A stretch of DNA of 64,000 nucleotides from Streptomyces rhizoryzae (GCF_023155275.1 NZ_JALMUV010000015.1:62001-126000), one strand, 5' to 3'; shown: positions 48,349 through 57,540, numbered from the stretch's first letter. The notes: a model not told the origin generated them from the sequence alone. Numbers and translations are program-made.

Positions 48349-48617
48349 GCCCACTCCTCCGTCGCCGTCGGCCGCCCCGCGCCCCCGGGGATCCGCGGGC
48401 GCTCCTCCCAGCGTCGTACGTCTGGCCGCCGGCGCCATACGGGCACCGGGCGCCGTCCCACTCGCCGGGCGGCCCGGCACGGTGCGCGTGATACTGGACG
48501 GACAGGGGGCGGGGCCCGCGTGCGGCAACTCCCGCGCCACCCCCGGCGGCACCCGCCGGGCACACCGGCCCAGCGGCCCGATCGCGCCACCTCATCCGGA
48601 CCGAAGGAGCCCCTCTC

Positions 48618-49184
48618 ATGGGACACGGCGGAAATGTCATCAATGAGCTGACGGCGGACCACCGGGAGGTGGACGAGCTCTTCGACGCGCTCATGGCGCA
48701 GCCCGCCGGAGCGGAGCGGCGCCGGGAGCTGGCGGACCGGATCACCGTGGAGCTGGTCCGGCACTCGGTGGCGGAGGAGCAGCACCTCTACCCCGCGGTG
48801 CGCGAGCACGTCGAGGGCGGCCGCACCCTGGCGGACAAGGAGCTGCGGGACCACGCCGAGGTCGAGCGGCTGCTGAAGGCCCTGGAGTCCCTGGACGCCA
48901 CCGACGACCGCTTCGACCAGCAGATCGCCACGCTGAAGACCACCGTCCAGGCGCACGTCCGGGACGAGGAGAGCCGGCTGTTCCCGCTGCTGGCCGACGC
49001 CTGCTCCGCCGCGGTCCTGGACGAGTTGGGCGACAAGGTCCGGCGGGCCAAGAAGAGGGCCCCCACCCGCCCCCACCCCTCGGCCCCCGACACCCCGCCG
49101 GCCAACAAGCTGCTGGCGCCGGGCGCCGGTCTCGTCGACCGGGCCCGCGACCTGCTCAGCGGCCGTCGGCACCACATCGCCTGA
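48618..49184 (+). CDS. Hemerythrin HHE domain protein
   Basis: The 188-residue protein has hemerythrin-like helices: INELTADHREVDELFDAL, VRHSVAEEQHLYPAVREH, LRDHAEVERLLKAL and VQAHVRDEESRLFPLL, giving the H-HxxxE-H-HxxxE di-iron ligands. A disordered Pro-rich tail follows. Such proteins bind oxygen or nitric oxide or manage iron under stress. ATG 48618 follows GAAGGAG. It heads a plus-strand series of four small stress-type genes ending at 50351. Confidence 0.92.
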   Translation: MGHGGNVINELTADHREVDELFDALMAQPAGAERRRELADRITVELVRHSVAEEQHLYPAVREHVEGGRTLADKELRDHAEVERLLKALESLDATDDRFDQQIATLKTTVQAHVRDEESRLFPLLADACSAAVLDELGDKVRRAKKRAPTRPHPSAPDTPPANKLLAPGAGLVDRARDLLSGRRHHIA

Positions 49185-49241
49185 CCGGCGTCCCGCCGGC
49201 GGACGGCACCGGACCGAGAACGACCGAGGAGCGTGTGAGCG

Positions 49242-49442
49242 ATGTCGAAGAACCCCCAACAGCCCTCGGTGCGCCGCAGCAAGAAGGGCGCGACCGTCCA
49301 GGACTCCGCCGAGGCGAAGGCCGGTTCCGACCGTGCGGTCGGACCCGGCGGCAGCCGGAAGGCGCACGGCAGCAACAAGGGCGCCAAGGGCGGCGGCCGG
49401 GGCGGCGGAGCCCCCGAGGAGCAGCGCCCCGACCACCCGTGA
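49242..49442 (+). CDS. Small basic disordered protein
   Basis: The 66-residue protein is rich in Lys, Gly, Ser and Arg (SVRRSKKGATVQDSAEAKAG, RKAHGSNKGAKGGGRGGGAP) and has no hydrophobic core. It is probably disordered and may bind nucleic acid. GGAG lies before ATG 49242 and the gene fits between two stress genes on the same strand. I do not recognise the family. Confidence 0.55.
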   Translation: MSKNPQQPSVRRSKKGATVQDSAEAKAGSDRAVGPGGSRKAHGSNKGAKGGGRGGGAPEEQRPDHP

Positions 49443-49488
49443 CGCCGCCCACCGGCGGGCGTCCGAGCCGAACGCAGGGAGAGAGACC

Positions 49489-49827
49489 GTGGCGGTATCC
49501 GGCAAGGTGAGTGACGAACTCTGGGACGAGTTCCACACGGCCGTCAACATGACGTCCCGGGAGCTCCAGGAGTGGCTGAGCACCGAGGCGGCGGGTGAGG
49601 AGGCCGAGGAGGTCCCCGACCGGGCGGGCGGGGAGCGCGGCCGCCGGGTCCTGACGATCCTCGGCAAGCGCCGCACCGACCTCACCGACGACGACGTCGA
49701 GGTGATGCGCCGGGTCTGCGAGATCGTCCGCTCCCAGCACGGCCCCGGCGGCGAACCGACGGCCGGCGGCGCCGACTGGCGGCACGGCCTGATGGACATC
49801 GGCCACGACCCGCTCAAGCCGTCGTGA
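49489..49827 (+). CDS. DUF3140 family protein
   Basis: The 112-residue protein contains SDELWDEFHTAVNMTSRELQ, EWLSTEAAGEEAEEVPDRAG, TDLTDDDVEVMRRVCEIVRS and ends WRHGLMDIGHDPLK. This is DUF3140, found in actinomycetes and other stress-adapted bacteria; function unknown. The start is GTG at 49489 behind AGGGAGAG; longer in-frame extensions lack similarity. The stop overlaps the DUF1360 gene (GTGA). Confidence 0.85.
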   Translation: MAVSGKVSDELWDEFHTAVNMTSRELQEWLSTEAAGEEAEEVPDRAGGERGRRVLTILGKRRTDLTDDDVEVMRRVCEIVRSQHGPGGEPTAGGADWRHGLMDIGHDPLKPS

Positions 49828-50351
49828 CCGGCCCGGCGCCGGACCGCCCGGAGCACACCGGGCCCTTCGCGGCCTACACCGCCGGCTCCGAGGCGGAGAT
49901 CCCGCTCCGGGGCTACGCCACGCTCGCCGCGTGCTACGTCGCAAGCCTCGGGCTCTTCGCGGCGGGCGTCCGCGCGGCCCGGCGGCCGCTGCCGGACCGG
50001 CTGCCGCCGTGGGAGTTGTTCCTGCTCGGCACCGCCGCCTACAAGGCGTCCCGGACGGTGGCCAAGGACAAGATCACCAGCTTTCTGCGCGCCCCCTTCA
50101 CCCGCCGCAAGGAGGCCATCAGCGCCAGCGAGGTGATGGACGAGCCGCGCGGCCACGGCCTGCGCCTGGCCGCCGGCGAGCTGCTGGCGTGCCCGTTCTG
50201 CCTGGCGCCCTGGGTGGGCGGCGTGCTGTTCTGCGGCTCGGTGGTGGCGCCGCGGGCCACCCGGCTGGTCGCCGGGGGCCTCACGGCCGTCACCTTCGCC
50301 GACTGGCTCCAGTACGCCTGGAGCCTCACCCAGCAACAGGCCGAGAAATAG
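49824..50351 (+). CDS. DUF1360 membrane protein
   Basis: The 175-residue protein has DUF1360 features: an N-terminal membrane segment (LAACYVASLGLFAAGV), LFLLGTAAYKASRTVAKDKI, TSFLRAPFTRRKEAI and LLACPFCLAPWVGGVLFCGS with the CPFC pair, then a final membrane helix. The family is linked to sporulation or cell envelope in some bacteria, but function is unknown. It begins with GTG at 49824, translationally coupled to the DUF3140 gene. Confidence 0.88.
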   Translation: MTGPAPDRPEHTGPFAAYTAGSEAEIPLRGYATLAACYVASLGLFAAGVRAARRPLPDRLPPWELFLLGTAAYKASRTVAKDKITSFLRAPFTRRKEAISASEVMDEPRGHGLRLAAGELLACPFCLAPWVGGVLFCGSVVAPRATRLVAGGLTAVTFADWLQYAWSLTQQQAEK

Positions 50352-50375
50352 CGGGAGTCGGCATGCCGGGCGGCG

Positions 50376-51266
50376 TCAGGGCAGCGGCGTGCCGCCCGTC
50401 GCGTTGACGATCTCGGCCGTGATGTAGCTCGCCCGGTCCGAGGCGAGGAAGACGTACGCGGGCGCCAGTTCGGCCGGCTGCGCCGGACGCCCGAGCGGCG
50501 CCTGCTTGCCGAAGCTCGTGGTGTCCGGCAGCGTCGCCGGGATCAGCGGCGTCCACACCGGGCCCGGCGCCACCGCGTTGACCCGGATCCCCTGCTCGGC
50601 CACCATCTGCGCGAGCCCCTGCGTGAAGGTGACGATGGCGCCCTTGGTCATCGCGTAGTCCAGCAGGTGCGGACTGGGCTTGTACGCCTGCACCGACGTG
50701 GAGTTGATGATCGAGCCGCCCTTGGGGATGTGCGGCAGCGCCATCTTCGACAGCCAGAACATGGCGTAGAGGTTGGTGCGCACCACCCGGTCGAACTGCT
50801 CGGTGGTGATGGCCTGGATACCGTCCGGCTGCGACATCTGGAACGCCGCGTTGTTCACCAGCACATCGATCCGCCCGCCTTCCCGGACGGCCCGTTCGAC
50901 CAGCGCCCGGCACTGCGCTTCCTCGCGCACGTCGCAGGGCACCGCGACCGGGGTCCGGCCGGCCTCCCGCACCAGCCGGCTGGTCTCCTCCGCCTCCTGC
51001 TCCTCCTCCGGCAGATGGGTGAAGACGACATCGGCGCCCTCCCGGGCGAACGCCAGGGCGACGGCCCGGCCGATCCCGGAGTCGCCGCCGGTGATGACGG
51101 TCGTGCGGTCGGCGAGCAGACCGCTGCCCTGATAGGAGTCCTCACCGTGGTCGGGGGGCGGGTCCATCGGCCCGGTCCAGCCGGGGTGCCGCTGCTCCTG
51201 CTGCCGGAACTCCGGACGGGGATGCTTGGTGACCGGGTCGCTGGGGCCCGTGTTCTCGCCTGCCAT
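50376..51266 (-). CDS. Short-chain dehydrogenase, general-stress type
   Basis: The 296-residue protein has a 50-residue N-terminal extension (HPRPEFRQQEQRHPGWTGPM, DPPPDHGEDSYQGSG) typical of YhdF/YhxC-type SDRs, then TTVITGGDSGIGRAVALAFA, VNNAAFQMSQ, STSVQAYKPSPHLLDYAMTK with the Y-x3-K pair, and VAPGPVWTPLIPATLPD. It oxidises or reduces an unknown alcohol or aldehyde with NAD(P). Bacillus relatives are in the general stress regulon. ATG 51266 follows GAGAGGAG. Confidence 0.92.
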   Translation of the reverse strand: MAGENTGPSDPVTKHPRPEFRQQEQRHPGWTGPMDPPPDHGEDSYQGSGLLADRTTVITGGDSGIGRAVALAFAREGADVVFTHLPEEEQEAEETSRLVREAGRTPVAVPCDVREEAQCRALVERAVREGGRIDVLVNNAAFQMSQPDGIQAITTEQFDRVVRTNLYAMFWLSKMALPHIPKGGSIINSTSVQAYKPSPHLLDYAMTKGAIVTFTQGLAQMVAEQGIRVNAVAPGPVWTPLIPATLPDTTSFGKQAPLGRPAQPAELAPAYVFLASDRASYITAEIVNATGGTPLP

Positions 51267-51473
51267 GGGCGCACTCCTCTCGTACACGCACTGTCTTCCG
51301 AACGCCCTGCCGCTCCGGGTGCCGGGTGCCAGGGCCGCGGCGGGGCGCGGCGGGCTGCCGGGCCCGGACTTCCAGGCTGCGAGCCCGCCGTGGCCGCCGC
51401 ATCCCGGTCGCACCGGCCGCTGCCGGGCCGGGCGGGCGGCCGCGGCAGGGGCCGGGCCGCCGGGAGCGCGGGG

Positions 51474-51538
51474 CGTGGGGTGGCAAGGCGGCGGTGCACA
51501 GCGCGTACGGGCGGCCACGTGGGGTGGCAACGGTTGCC
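51474..51538. repeat. Direct repeats CGTGGGGTGGCAA with overlapping palindrome
   Basis: CGTGGGGTGGCAA occurs twice, 44 bases apart. The second copy runs into GGCAACGGTTGCC, a 13-base palindrome. A shorter version (CGTGGGGTGGC or CGTGGGGTTGC) occurs in both stem-loops near 33.3 kb. A regulator-binding role is possible. Confidence 0.5.
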
Positions 51539-51653
51539 CATGTCCGGCCACCCGGTGACAGTGAGAGGTGGTGGACAGTTCGCAGGGGGCGCATGCCCCG
51601 GCAGCCGCCGGAAGCCCCGTGCACCACGGGCCTTGCACACCAGCCCACCGGTC

Positions 51654-51678
51654 GCGTGCCCGCCGATATGCCGGGTAT
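51654..51678 (+). promoter_or_regulatory. Candidate sigma-B-type promoter of the DUF6480 gene
   Basis: GCGT-N15-GGGTAT fits the sigma-B pattern GNNT-N14/16-GGGTA(C/T). It lies 74-98 bases before the ATG at 51752, in agreement with a general stress role for the small membrane protein. Confidence 0.45.
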
Positions 51679-51751
51679 GCGTCCTCGGGGCGATGCGGAT
51701 CCGCGCCCCGCGGCTCCGCGGCGAAACGGACGATGTGGGGAGGCGGCCCGC

Positions 51752-51982
51752 ATGAGCGGACACAGCCCTGATCCGGATCCGCGCAAGACCCCGGGCCTGG
51801 AGCCGGGCGGCGGCGTCCCGCCGGGAGAGACGCCACCGGCCGAATCCGGCACCGGTACCGAGACCGGCCCGCGGCACAAGGCGAAGGGAGGCTGGGCCAA
51901 GGGACCGACCGTGATCATCGGCATCGTGGTCGTCCTCGTCGTGGCCTTCTTCGTGGCCTACGCCGTGATCGTGGCCGGGTGA
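51752..51982 (+). CDS. DUF6480 small membrane protein
   Basis: The 76-residue protein has a polar Pro/Gly-rich N-terminus (DPDPRKTPGLEPGGGVPPGE, TPPAESGTG) and one C-terminal membrane helix (VIIGIVVVLVVAFFVAYAVI). This layout is the DUF6480 pattern common in Streptomyces; function unknown. The protein is probably tail-anchored with its N-terminus in the cytoplasm. GGGGAGG precedes the ATG. The likely promoter is sigma-B-like. Confidence 0.85.
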   Translation: MSGHSPDPDPRKTPGLEPGGGVPPGETPPAESGTGTETGPRHKAKGGWAKGPTVIIGIVVVLVVAFFVAYAVIVAG

Positions 51983-52260
51983 CCGGCCGCCGCGGCCCGC
52001 CCCCGGCGACCGGCACCTGACGCTGCGTCATCCCGCGGGCCGGACCGCGGAAGCGTGTGCGGCGGCGGACCGCGGGCACGTTGCCCCACGGTGCCCGGCC
52101 CGGGCGCGCCACCGCGTACCGGACCGCGCGGCCGGCCGGTCACCCGAGGCGGGGCGGCGCACGGCCGGGCCGGGTGCCCCCGCGCTCCGCGCAGTCCCGC
52201 CGGGCCCGTGCAGCGGCGTCCCGCGGCCGGCCCGGCACACGGTACGGAAGGGATCATCCG

Positions 52261-54666
52261 ATGGCTGACCGGATCAGCGACGTATGGGGCAAACGCACCC
52301 CGTTCCCCGCCGGCGGCACCTGGCCGCTCCGGGTGGACGAGTGCCTGGCGATCCCCCAGGACCACGTCGAACGCTGGGTGCCGTCCGCCTGCGTGCTCTG
52401 CTCCAACGGCTGCGGACTGGACATCGCGGTCGCCAACGGCCGCATCGTCGGCGTGCGCGGCCGGGCCGAGGACCGCGTCAACCACGGCCGGCTCGGCCCC
52501 AAGGGGCTGTTCGGCTGGCAGGCCGGGCACTCCCGCGACCGGCTGCGCCACCCCCAGCTGCGCGTCGACGGGACCCTGCGCCGGGTCGACTGGGACACCG
52601 CCATGACGGCCGTCACCGAGCGCTCCCGCGCGGTCCTGGCCGAACACGGCCCGCTGGCCATGGCGTTCTACACCAGCGGCCAGCTCTTCGCGGAGGAGTA
52701 CTACGCCCAGGCACTGATCGCCCGCGGCGGCATCGGCACCCCGCACCTGGACGGCAACACCCGGCTGTGCACCGCCACCGCCGAATGGGCGCTGATCGAG
52801 AGCTTCGGCAGCGACGGGGACCCCGGCTCCTACACCGACATCGACCACTGCGACACGCTGTTCCTCGTCGGCCACAACGTCGCCGAGACCCAGACCGTGC
52901 TGTGGGCCCGGATGCTCGACCGGCTGCACGGCCCCGACCGCCCCCGGCTGATCGTCGTCGACCCCCGCCTGACCGCGACCGCCCGGGCGGCCGACGTCCA
53001 CCTCCCCATCCGCCCGGGCACCAACGTCGCCCTGCTCAACGCGGTGCTGCACGAACTGATCAGCAACGACCGGATCGACCGGGCGTTCCTGGACGACCAC
53101 ACCACCGGCTTCGAGGACCTGGCCCGGACCGTCGCCGACTACCCCGCCGAGCGCGCCGCGGAGATCTGCGGTGTCCCCGCCCGCCTCATCCGGCGGGCGG
53201 CCCAGCTCATCGGCGACGCGCACCGGCTGGTCTCCACCGTCCTCCAGGGCGTCTACCAGTCCCACCAGGCCACCGCGGCCGCCGTGCAGATCAACAACAT
53301 CCATCTGGTGCGCGGCATGATCGGCCGGCCCGGCGCCACCGTCTTCCAGATGAACGGCCAGCCCACCGCCGAGAACACCCGCGAGACCGGCGCCAACGGC
53401 TCCCTGCCCGCCTACCTCAACTGGCAGAACGACGTCCACGTGCAACGCCTGGCCGAGCACTGGAACGTCGACGCGCTGCACATCCCGCACTGGTCGCCGC
53501 CCACCCACGCGATGGAGATCTTCCGGCACTGCGAGGAAGGCACCGTCAAGTTCCTCTGGATCACCGGCACCAACCCCGCCGTCTCGCTGCCCGAACTCCG
53601 CCGGATCCGCGCCAACCTCGGTTCCGACCGGCTCTTCCTGGTCGTCTCCGACGCCTTCCCCACCGAGACCACCGCGCTGGCCGACGTGGTGCTGCCCGCC
53701 GCCATGTGGGGTGAGAAGACCGGCTGCTTCACCAACGCCGACCGCACCGTCCACCTCTCCCACAAGGCCGTCGAGCCACCCGGCGACGCCCGCAGCGACT
53801 TCGCGGTGCTGCTCGACTACGCCCACCGGATGCAGCTGACCGACCGCGACGGCAAGCCGCTGCTGCCCTGGCACCAGCCCGAGGACGCCTGGAACGACTT
53901 CATCGCGCTGACCAAGGGCCGCCCCTGCGACCAGTCCGGCCTCGGCTACGAACGGCTGCGCGGCAGCGGCGGCATCCAGTGGCCGTGCACGGAGGCCGCC
54001 CCCGACGGCACCGAACGGCTCTACACCGACCACGTCTTCCCCACCGCCGCCGACCGCTGCGAGGACTACGGGCACGACCTGACCACCGGCGCCCAGTGCC
54101 AGGCCGACGAATACCGCGAGCACGACCCCGGCGGCCGGGCGGTCATCAAGGCGGCGCACTACCTGCCCCCGCACGAACCGGCCGACGAGACCTACCCGCT
54201 GTACCTGACGACCGGGCGCGGCGTCTACCACTGGCACACCCGCACCAAGACCGCCCGGGTCCGCGAACTCAACGAGGCGGCACCGGAGATGTGGGTGGAG
54301 CTGCACCCCGACGACGCGCACAGCCGGGACATCGCCGAGGGCGACCTGGTCCGGGTGTCCTCCCGCCGCGGCGAGGTCGAGGCACCCGCCGTGCTGTGCG
54401 GCAGCCGCCCCGGCGTGGTCTTCGTCCCGTTCCACTACGGCTATTTCGACCAGGCGGACCCGGACCGGCACGACCGGGCCGCCAACGAACTGACCCGCAC
54501 CGAATGGGACCCGGTGTCCAAGCAGCCCGTCTACAAGGTCACCCCGGTCCGGCTGACCAAGCTCGCCGACGCCGAGGCGGGCGGCCGGCCCGTCGTGGTC
54601 AGCGAGCCCGCCCTGTCCGCGACCGACGACCCCCCGCCGTCCGCCGCCCCGGAGGCCCAGCGATGA
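52261..54666 (+). CDS. Molybdopterin-dependent oxidoreductase lacking the fourth Fe-S cysteine
   Basis: The 801-residue protein is a cytosolic bis-MGD enzyme of the formate dehydrogenase/assimilatory nitrate reductase type. The N-terminus has three Fe-S cysteines (C44, C47 and C51 in SACVLCSNGCGLD), but the expected fourth Cys in GRLCPKG is Gly 79 (GRLGPKG). Cys 170 in GNTRLCTATA is the likely molybdenum ligand. Further blocks are GRPGATVFQMNGQPTAENTR, LWITGTNPAVSLPELRRI and, near the C-terminus, YLTTGRGVYHWHTRTKTARV. No Tat signal is present. GGAAGG precedes ATG 52261; the stop overlaps the next gene. Confidence 0.9.
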   Translation: MADRISDVWGKRTPFPAGGTWPLRVDECLAIPQDHVERWVPSACVLCSNGCGLDIAVANGRIVGVRGRAEDRVNHGRLGPKGLFGWQAGHSRDRLRHPQLRVDGTLRRVDWDTAMTAVTERSRAVLAEHGPLAMAFYTSGQLFAEEYYAQALIARGGIGTPHLDGNTRLCTATAEWALIESFGSDGDPGSYTDIDHCDTLFLVGHNVAETQTVLWARMLDRLHGPDRPRLIVVDPRLTATARAADVHLPIRPGTNVALLNAVLHELISNDRIDRAFLDDHTTGFEDLARTVADYPAERAAEICGVPARLIRRAAQLIGDAHRLVSTVLQGVYQSHQATAAAVQINNIHLVRGMIGRPGATVFQMNGQPTAENTRETGANGSLPAYLNWQNDVHVQRLAEHWNVDALHIPHWSPPTHAMEIFRHCEEGTVKFLWITGTNPAVSLPELRRIRANLGSDRLFLVVSDAFPTETTALADVVLPAAMWGEKTGCFTNADRTVHLSHKAVEPPGDARSDFAVLLDYAHRMQLTDRDGKPLLPWHQPEDAWNDFIALTKGRPCDQSGLGYERLRGSGGIQWPCTEAAPDGTERLYTDHVFPTAADRCEDYGHDLTTGAQCQADEYREHDPGGRAVIKAAHYLPPHEPADETYPLYLTTGRGVYHWHTRTKTARVRELNEAAPEMWVELHPDDAHSRDIAEGDLVRVSSRRGEVEAPAVLCGSRPGVVFVPFHYGYFDQADPDRHDRAANELTRTEWDPVSKQPVYKVTPVRLTKLADAEAGGRPVVVSEPALSATDDPPPSAAPEAQR

Positions 54667-55160
54667 ACAAGACCGGTGCCCTGCTCCGCGAACTCCACGA
54701 CGCCGAAACGGACTTGGCGAAGACCTACCGGTCCGTGGCGGACCGCCAGGCAGCCGACGCGGGAACGCACTACCCGGCCCGCACGGTCGCCGAACAGTGC
54801 GACCGGCACGCCGAACGGATCCGTGCCTGGGCAGAGCGCTTCGACGTCCGGATCCACGCCCCGGGAACCGCCGAGCCCCTGGCGGCCGTACGGGACGCCC
54901 TCCGGCACACCGCCGCCGAGGTCCGCGGCGACCGCCCGACCCCGGGCCTCGCCCTGCTCCACGACCTGTGCCTGCTCCACGAGAAGGCCCAGGCGGCCAG
55001 CATCCACTGGGTCGTCCTCGGCCAGGTCGCCCAGGCACTGCGCGACCGCGAACTGCTGGAGTCGGGGACCGCCTGCCACGACGAGACCCTCACCCAGATC
55101 AAGTGGATCACCACCCGCATCAAGGACGTCGCGCCGCAGGCCGTCGCGGTCGCCGACTGA
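54663..55160 (+). CDS. Ferritin-like helical protein coupled to the molybdoenzyme
   Basis: The 165-residue protein is all-helical: LLRELHDAETDLAKTYRSVA, VAEQCDRHAERIRAWAERFD, LALLHDLCLLHEKAQAASIH, HDETLTQIKWITTRIKDVAP. E and H residues at regular spacing suggest a ferritin-like four-helix bundle, possibly metal-binding. I do not recognise a named family. Its ATG overlaps the stop of the molybdoenzyme gene (ATGA), so it may be a partner or maturation factor of that enzyme. Confidence 0.7.
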   Translation: MNKTGALLRELHDAETDLAKTYRSVADRQAADAGTHYPARTVAEQCDRHAERIRAWAERFDVRIHAPGTAEPLAAVRDALRHTAAEVRGDRPTPGLALLHDLCLLHEKAQAASIHWVVLGQVAQALRDRELLESGTACHDETLTQIKWITTRIKDVAPQAVAVAD

Positions 55161-55363
55161 CCGCCCGGCCGGGCCGCTCCCGGCCCGCCCGGGCCCGTTG
55201 CGGGGAGCTGCCGCACCGTTGGTCCGTCGGGGTACTGCGGGGCATGGCGCCTTGTGCTCCGGCGGACCAGGGTCCAGGGTCGGTCAGGGGCGGCGGACCA
55301 GTCGGCTACCTACTCCCGGGCACCTGGCCTGACCGTGCGGCGCGTTCCGCACGGGCCGCCCCC

Positions 55364-55397
55364 GCACCCCGGCGCACCCCGGCGCACCCCGGCGCAC
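55364..55397. repeat. Decamer tandem repeat GCACCCCGGC
   Basis: The 10-base unit GCACCCCGGC is repeated three times, with a partial fourth (GCAC) running into the palindrome at 55395. It lies in the 295-base convergent gap between the ferritin-like gene and the catalase gene; otherwise the gap shows no gene. Confidence 0.6.
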
Positions 55398-55441
55398 CGA
55401 ACTCCCCGCAGGCGGCCCGGCCGCCCGCGGGGAGTTCGGTG
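55395..55441. terminator. 47-base bidirectional terminator
   Basis: A perfect 15-bp outer stem (CACCGAACTCCCCGC with GCGGGGAGTTCGGTG) encloses a perfect 7-bp inner stem (GGCGGCC with GGCCGCC), separated only by single-base bulges and a one-base centre. It lies between convergent genes and ends 15 bases before the catalase stop codon, so it can terminate both transcripts. Confidence 0.75.
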
Positions 55442-55455
55442 TTCCGAAGGACCGG

Positions 55456-57540
55456 TCAGGTCCGGGGGAGCGGACGGTTGGGGAACCGGTGCTCGGCGGC
55501 GGCCGCCACGAAGGCTTCGAGGAAGCCGTCACTGGTGTCCGCGGCGGTGACCACCCCCTGGTCGCTGACCGGGCCGTCGCCGCCGGAGGCCGTGCGGATG
55601 GTGTCCGGCAGCAGCGAGCGCAGGATCTCGACCCCGCTGCCCAGCGCGGCCACCGGCTTGCCGTGGCGGTAGGCGTCCCGCACGAAGCGCCGGGCCATCC
55701 CGTCCGCCGCCGAGTCCCCGGCGCCCAGACCGCCGTCCGGCACGAGGACGGCGTCGTACAGGACGGAGGCGACGGTCGGCAGCGCCCGGTCCGCGGCCAC
55801 GTTCCCCGAACCGCCGGAGACCTCGCCGTCCTTGGGGGCCAGCGCCTCCACCACGGCACCCTGGCCGCTCAGCGCCTCCTTGACGGCCGAGATCTGCGCC
55901 GCGTTCACCCCGTCCGTCACCAGTACCGCGATCTGCCGGGTGCTGATGGAACCGTCGCCCTTGTTGTTCTCCAGGCTCAGCGCCGGGGAGGGCGTGGGGC
56001 GCGGGGCGTCGGCGGAGTTGGCCGGCTCGGCGACACCGATGCCCTCGGCGACCGCCTTGGCCAGGCCGTGGTCGACCTTCGCCAGCTGCCCGACGGTACG
56101 CTCGCGCACGTCCATGGAGTTGACCTTGCCCAGCTCGAAGCGGAAGGCGTCCACGATGTGCTGCTGCTCCCAGTCGGCCATGCTGTGCCAGAACAGCGCC
56201 GCCTGGGTGTAGTGGTCGGTGAAGCTGGGGCTGCGGCGGCGGATCTTCTGCCCGTCGACCCGCTCCGTCAGGTGCCGGAACGCCGGGTCCGAGGGGTCGG
56301 CGATCGCCGGGCAGCCGCCGCCCAGGGTGTTGGGGGAGTAGCTGGTGCCCTGGTGGATCCGGCCCTGGTGGTAGCCGTCGCGCTGGTTGTTGCGGACCGG
56401 GGCGACCGGCTGGTTCACCGGGATCTGCGCGAAGTTGGGCCCGCCCAGCCGGATGAGCTGGGTGTCCAGGTAGGAGAAGTTGCGTGCCTGGAGCAGCGGG
56501 TCGTTGGTGAAGTCGATGCCCGGCACGACGTTGGCGGTGTGGAAGGCGACCTGCTCGGTCTCCGCGAAGAAGTTGTCCGGGTTGCGGTTGAGCACCATCC
56601 GGCCGATGGGCTGCACCGGCACCAGCTCTTCAGGAATGATCTTCGTGGCGTCCAGCAGGTCGAAGTCGAAGGAGTGCTCGTCCTCCTCCGGCACCAGCTG
56701 CACGCCCAGCTCCCACTCCGGGTACGCACCGGCCTCGATGGACTCCCACAGGTCGCGGCGGTTGAAGTCCGGATCGCGGCCCATGGTCTCCTGCGCCTCG
56801 TCCCAGACCAGCGAATGCACCCCGAGCTTCGGCTTCCAGTGGAATTTGACGAACGTGCCCTTGCCCTCGGCATTGACGAAGCGGAAGGTGTGGACACCGA
56901 ATCCCTGCATCATGCGGTAACTGCGCGGGATGGCCCGGTCCGACATCAGCCACATGATCGTGTGCAGCGTCTCCGGCTGCAACGACACGAAGTCCCACAA
57001 GGTGTCATGCGCGGAGGCGCCGGTGGGGATCTCGTTGTGCGGCTCCATTTTCACCGCGTGCACGAAATCCGGGAATTTGATGCCGTCCTGGATGAAGAAG
57101 ACCGGGAAGTTGTTCCCGACCAGGTCGTAGTTGCCCTCCGAGGTGTAGAACTTCGTCGCGAAACCCCGGACGTCACGCACCGTGTCGGCGGACCCGCGGG
57201 GCCCCTGCACCGTCGAGAACCGCACGAACACCGGCGTCTGCACCGAGGGGTCCTGGAGGAAGGCCGCCCTGGTGAACGAGGCACAGGACTCGTACGGCAC
57301 GAAGTAGCCGTACGCGCCGGCGCCCCGGGCGTGCACCACCCGCTCCGGGATGCGCTCGTGGTCGAAGCGGGTGATCTTCTCCCGGAAATGGAAGTCCTCC
57401 ATGAGCGTGGGGCCGCGTTCACCGGCCTGGAGGGAATCGTCGGTGTGGTCGACGGTGACGCCCTGGTCGGTGGTGAGGGGGCCACCGGCCGGATCGGCCG
57501 CGTAGTGCGCTTCCCGTTGCTCCTGCTTCTTGTCCGTCAA
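55456..57540 (-). CDS. katE: Large-subunit (HPII-type) catalase
   Basis: The 694-residue protein is a clade 2 haem catalase. The catalytic His is residue 70 in [15 protein letters not shown], the Asn region is [20 protein letters not shown], and the haem Tyr region is [20 protein letters not shown]-terminal flavodoxin/DJ-1-like domain ([20 protein letters not shown]) is typical of HPII. It decomposes hydrogen peroxide. The start is TTG at 57540: GGAGG lies six bases before it, and no ATG exists before residue 47. ATG-AGT-TGA overlaps the start, forming a two-codon frame. Confidence 0.95.
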   Translation of the reverse strand: MTDKKQEQREAHYAADPAGGPLTTDQGVTVDHTDDSLQAGERGPTLMEDFHFREKITRFDHERIPERVVHARGAGAYGYFVPYESCASFTRAAFLQDPSVQTPVFVRFSTVQGPRGSADTVRDVRGFATKFYTSEGNYDLVGNNFPVFFIQDGIKFPDFVHAVKMEPHNEIPTGASAHDTLWDFVSLQPETLHTIMWLMSDRAIPRSYRMMQGFGVHTFRFVNAEGKGTFVKFHWKPKLGVHSLVWDEAQETMGRDPDFNRRDLWESIEAGAYPEWELGVQLVPEEDEHSFDFDLLDATKIIPEELVPVQPIGRMVLNRNPDNFFAETEQVAFHTANVVPGIDFTNDPLLQARNFSYLDTQLIRLGGPNFAQIPVNQPVAPVRNNQRDGYHQGRIHQGTSYSPNTLGGGCPAIADPSDPAFRHLTERVDGQKIRRRSPSFTDHYTQAALFWHSMADWEQQHIVDAFRFELGKVNSMDVRERTVGQLAKVDHGLAKAVAEGIGVAEPANSADAPRPTPSPALSLENNKGDGSISTRQIAVLVTDGVNAAQISAVKEALSGQGAVVEALAPKDGEVSGGSGNVAADRALPTVASVLYDAVLVPDGGLGAGDSAADGMARRFVRDAYRHGKPVAALGSGVEILRSLLPDTIRTASGGDGPVSDQGVVTAADTSDGFLEAFVAAAAEHRFPNRPLPRT

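Larger units (their letters stand above)
51267..51751. other. Divergent intergenic region with repeats and palindrome
   Basis: This 485-base gap separates the SDR gene (minus) from the DUF6480 gene (plus). It contains a 13-base direct repeat CGTGGGGTGGCAA at 51474-51486 and 51518-51530, the perfect palindrome GGCAAC-G-GTTGCC at 51526-51538 overlapping the second copy, and a sigma-B-like promoter at 51654-51678. No additional coding region is convincing. Confidence 0.5.
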
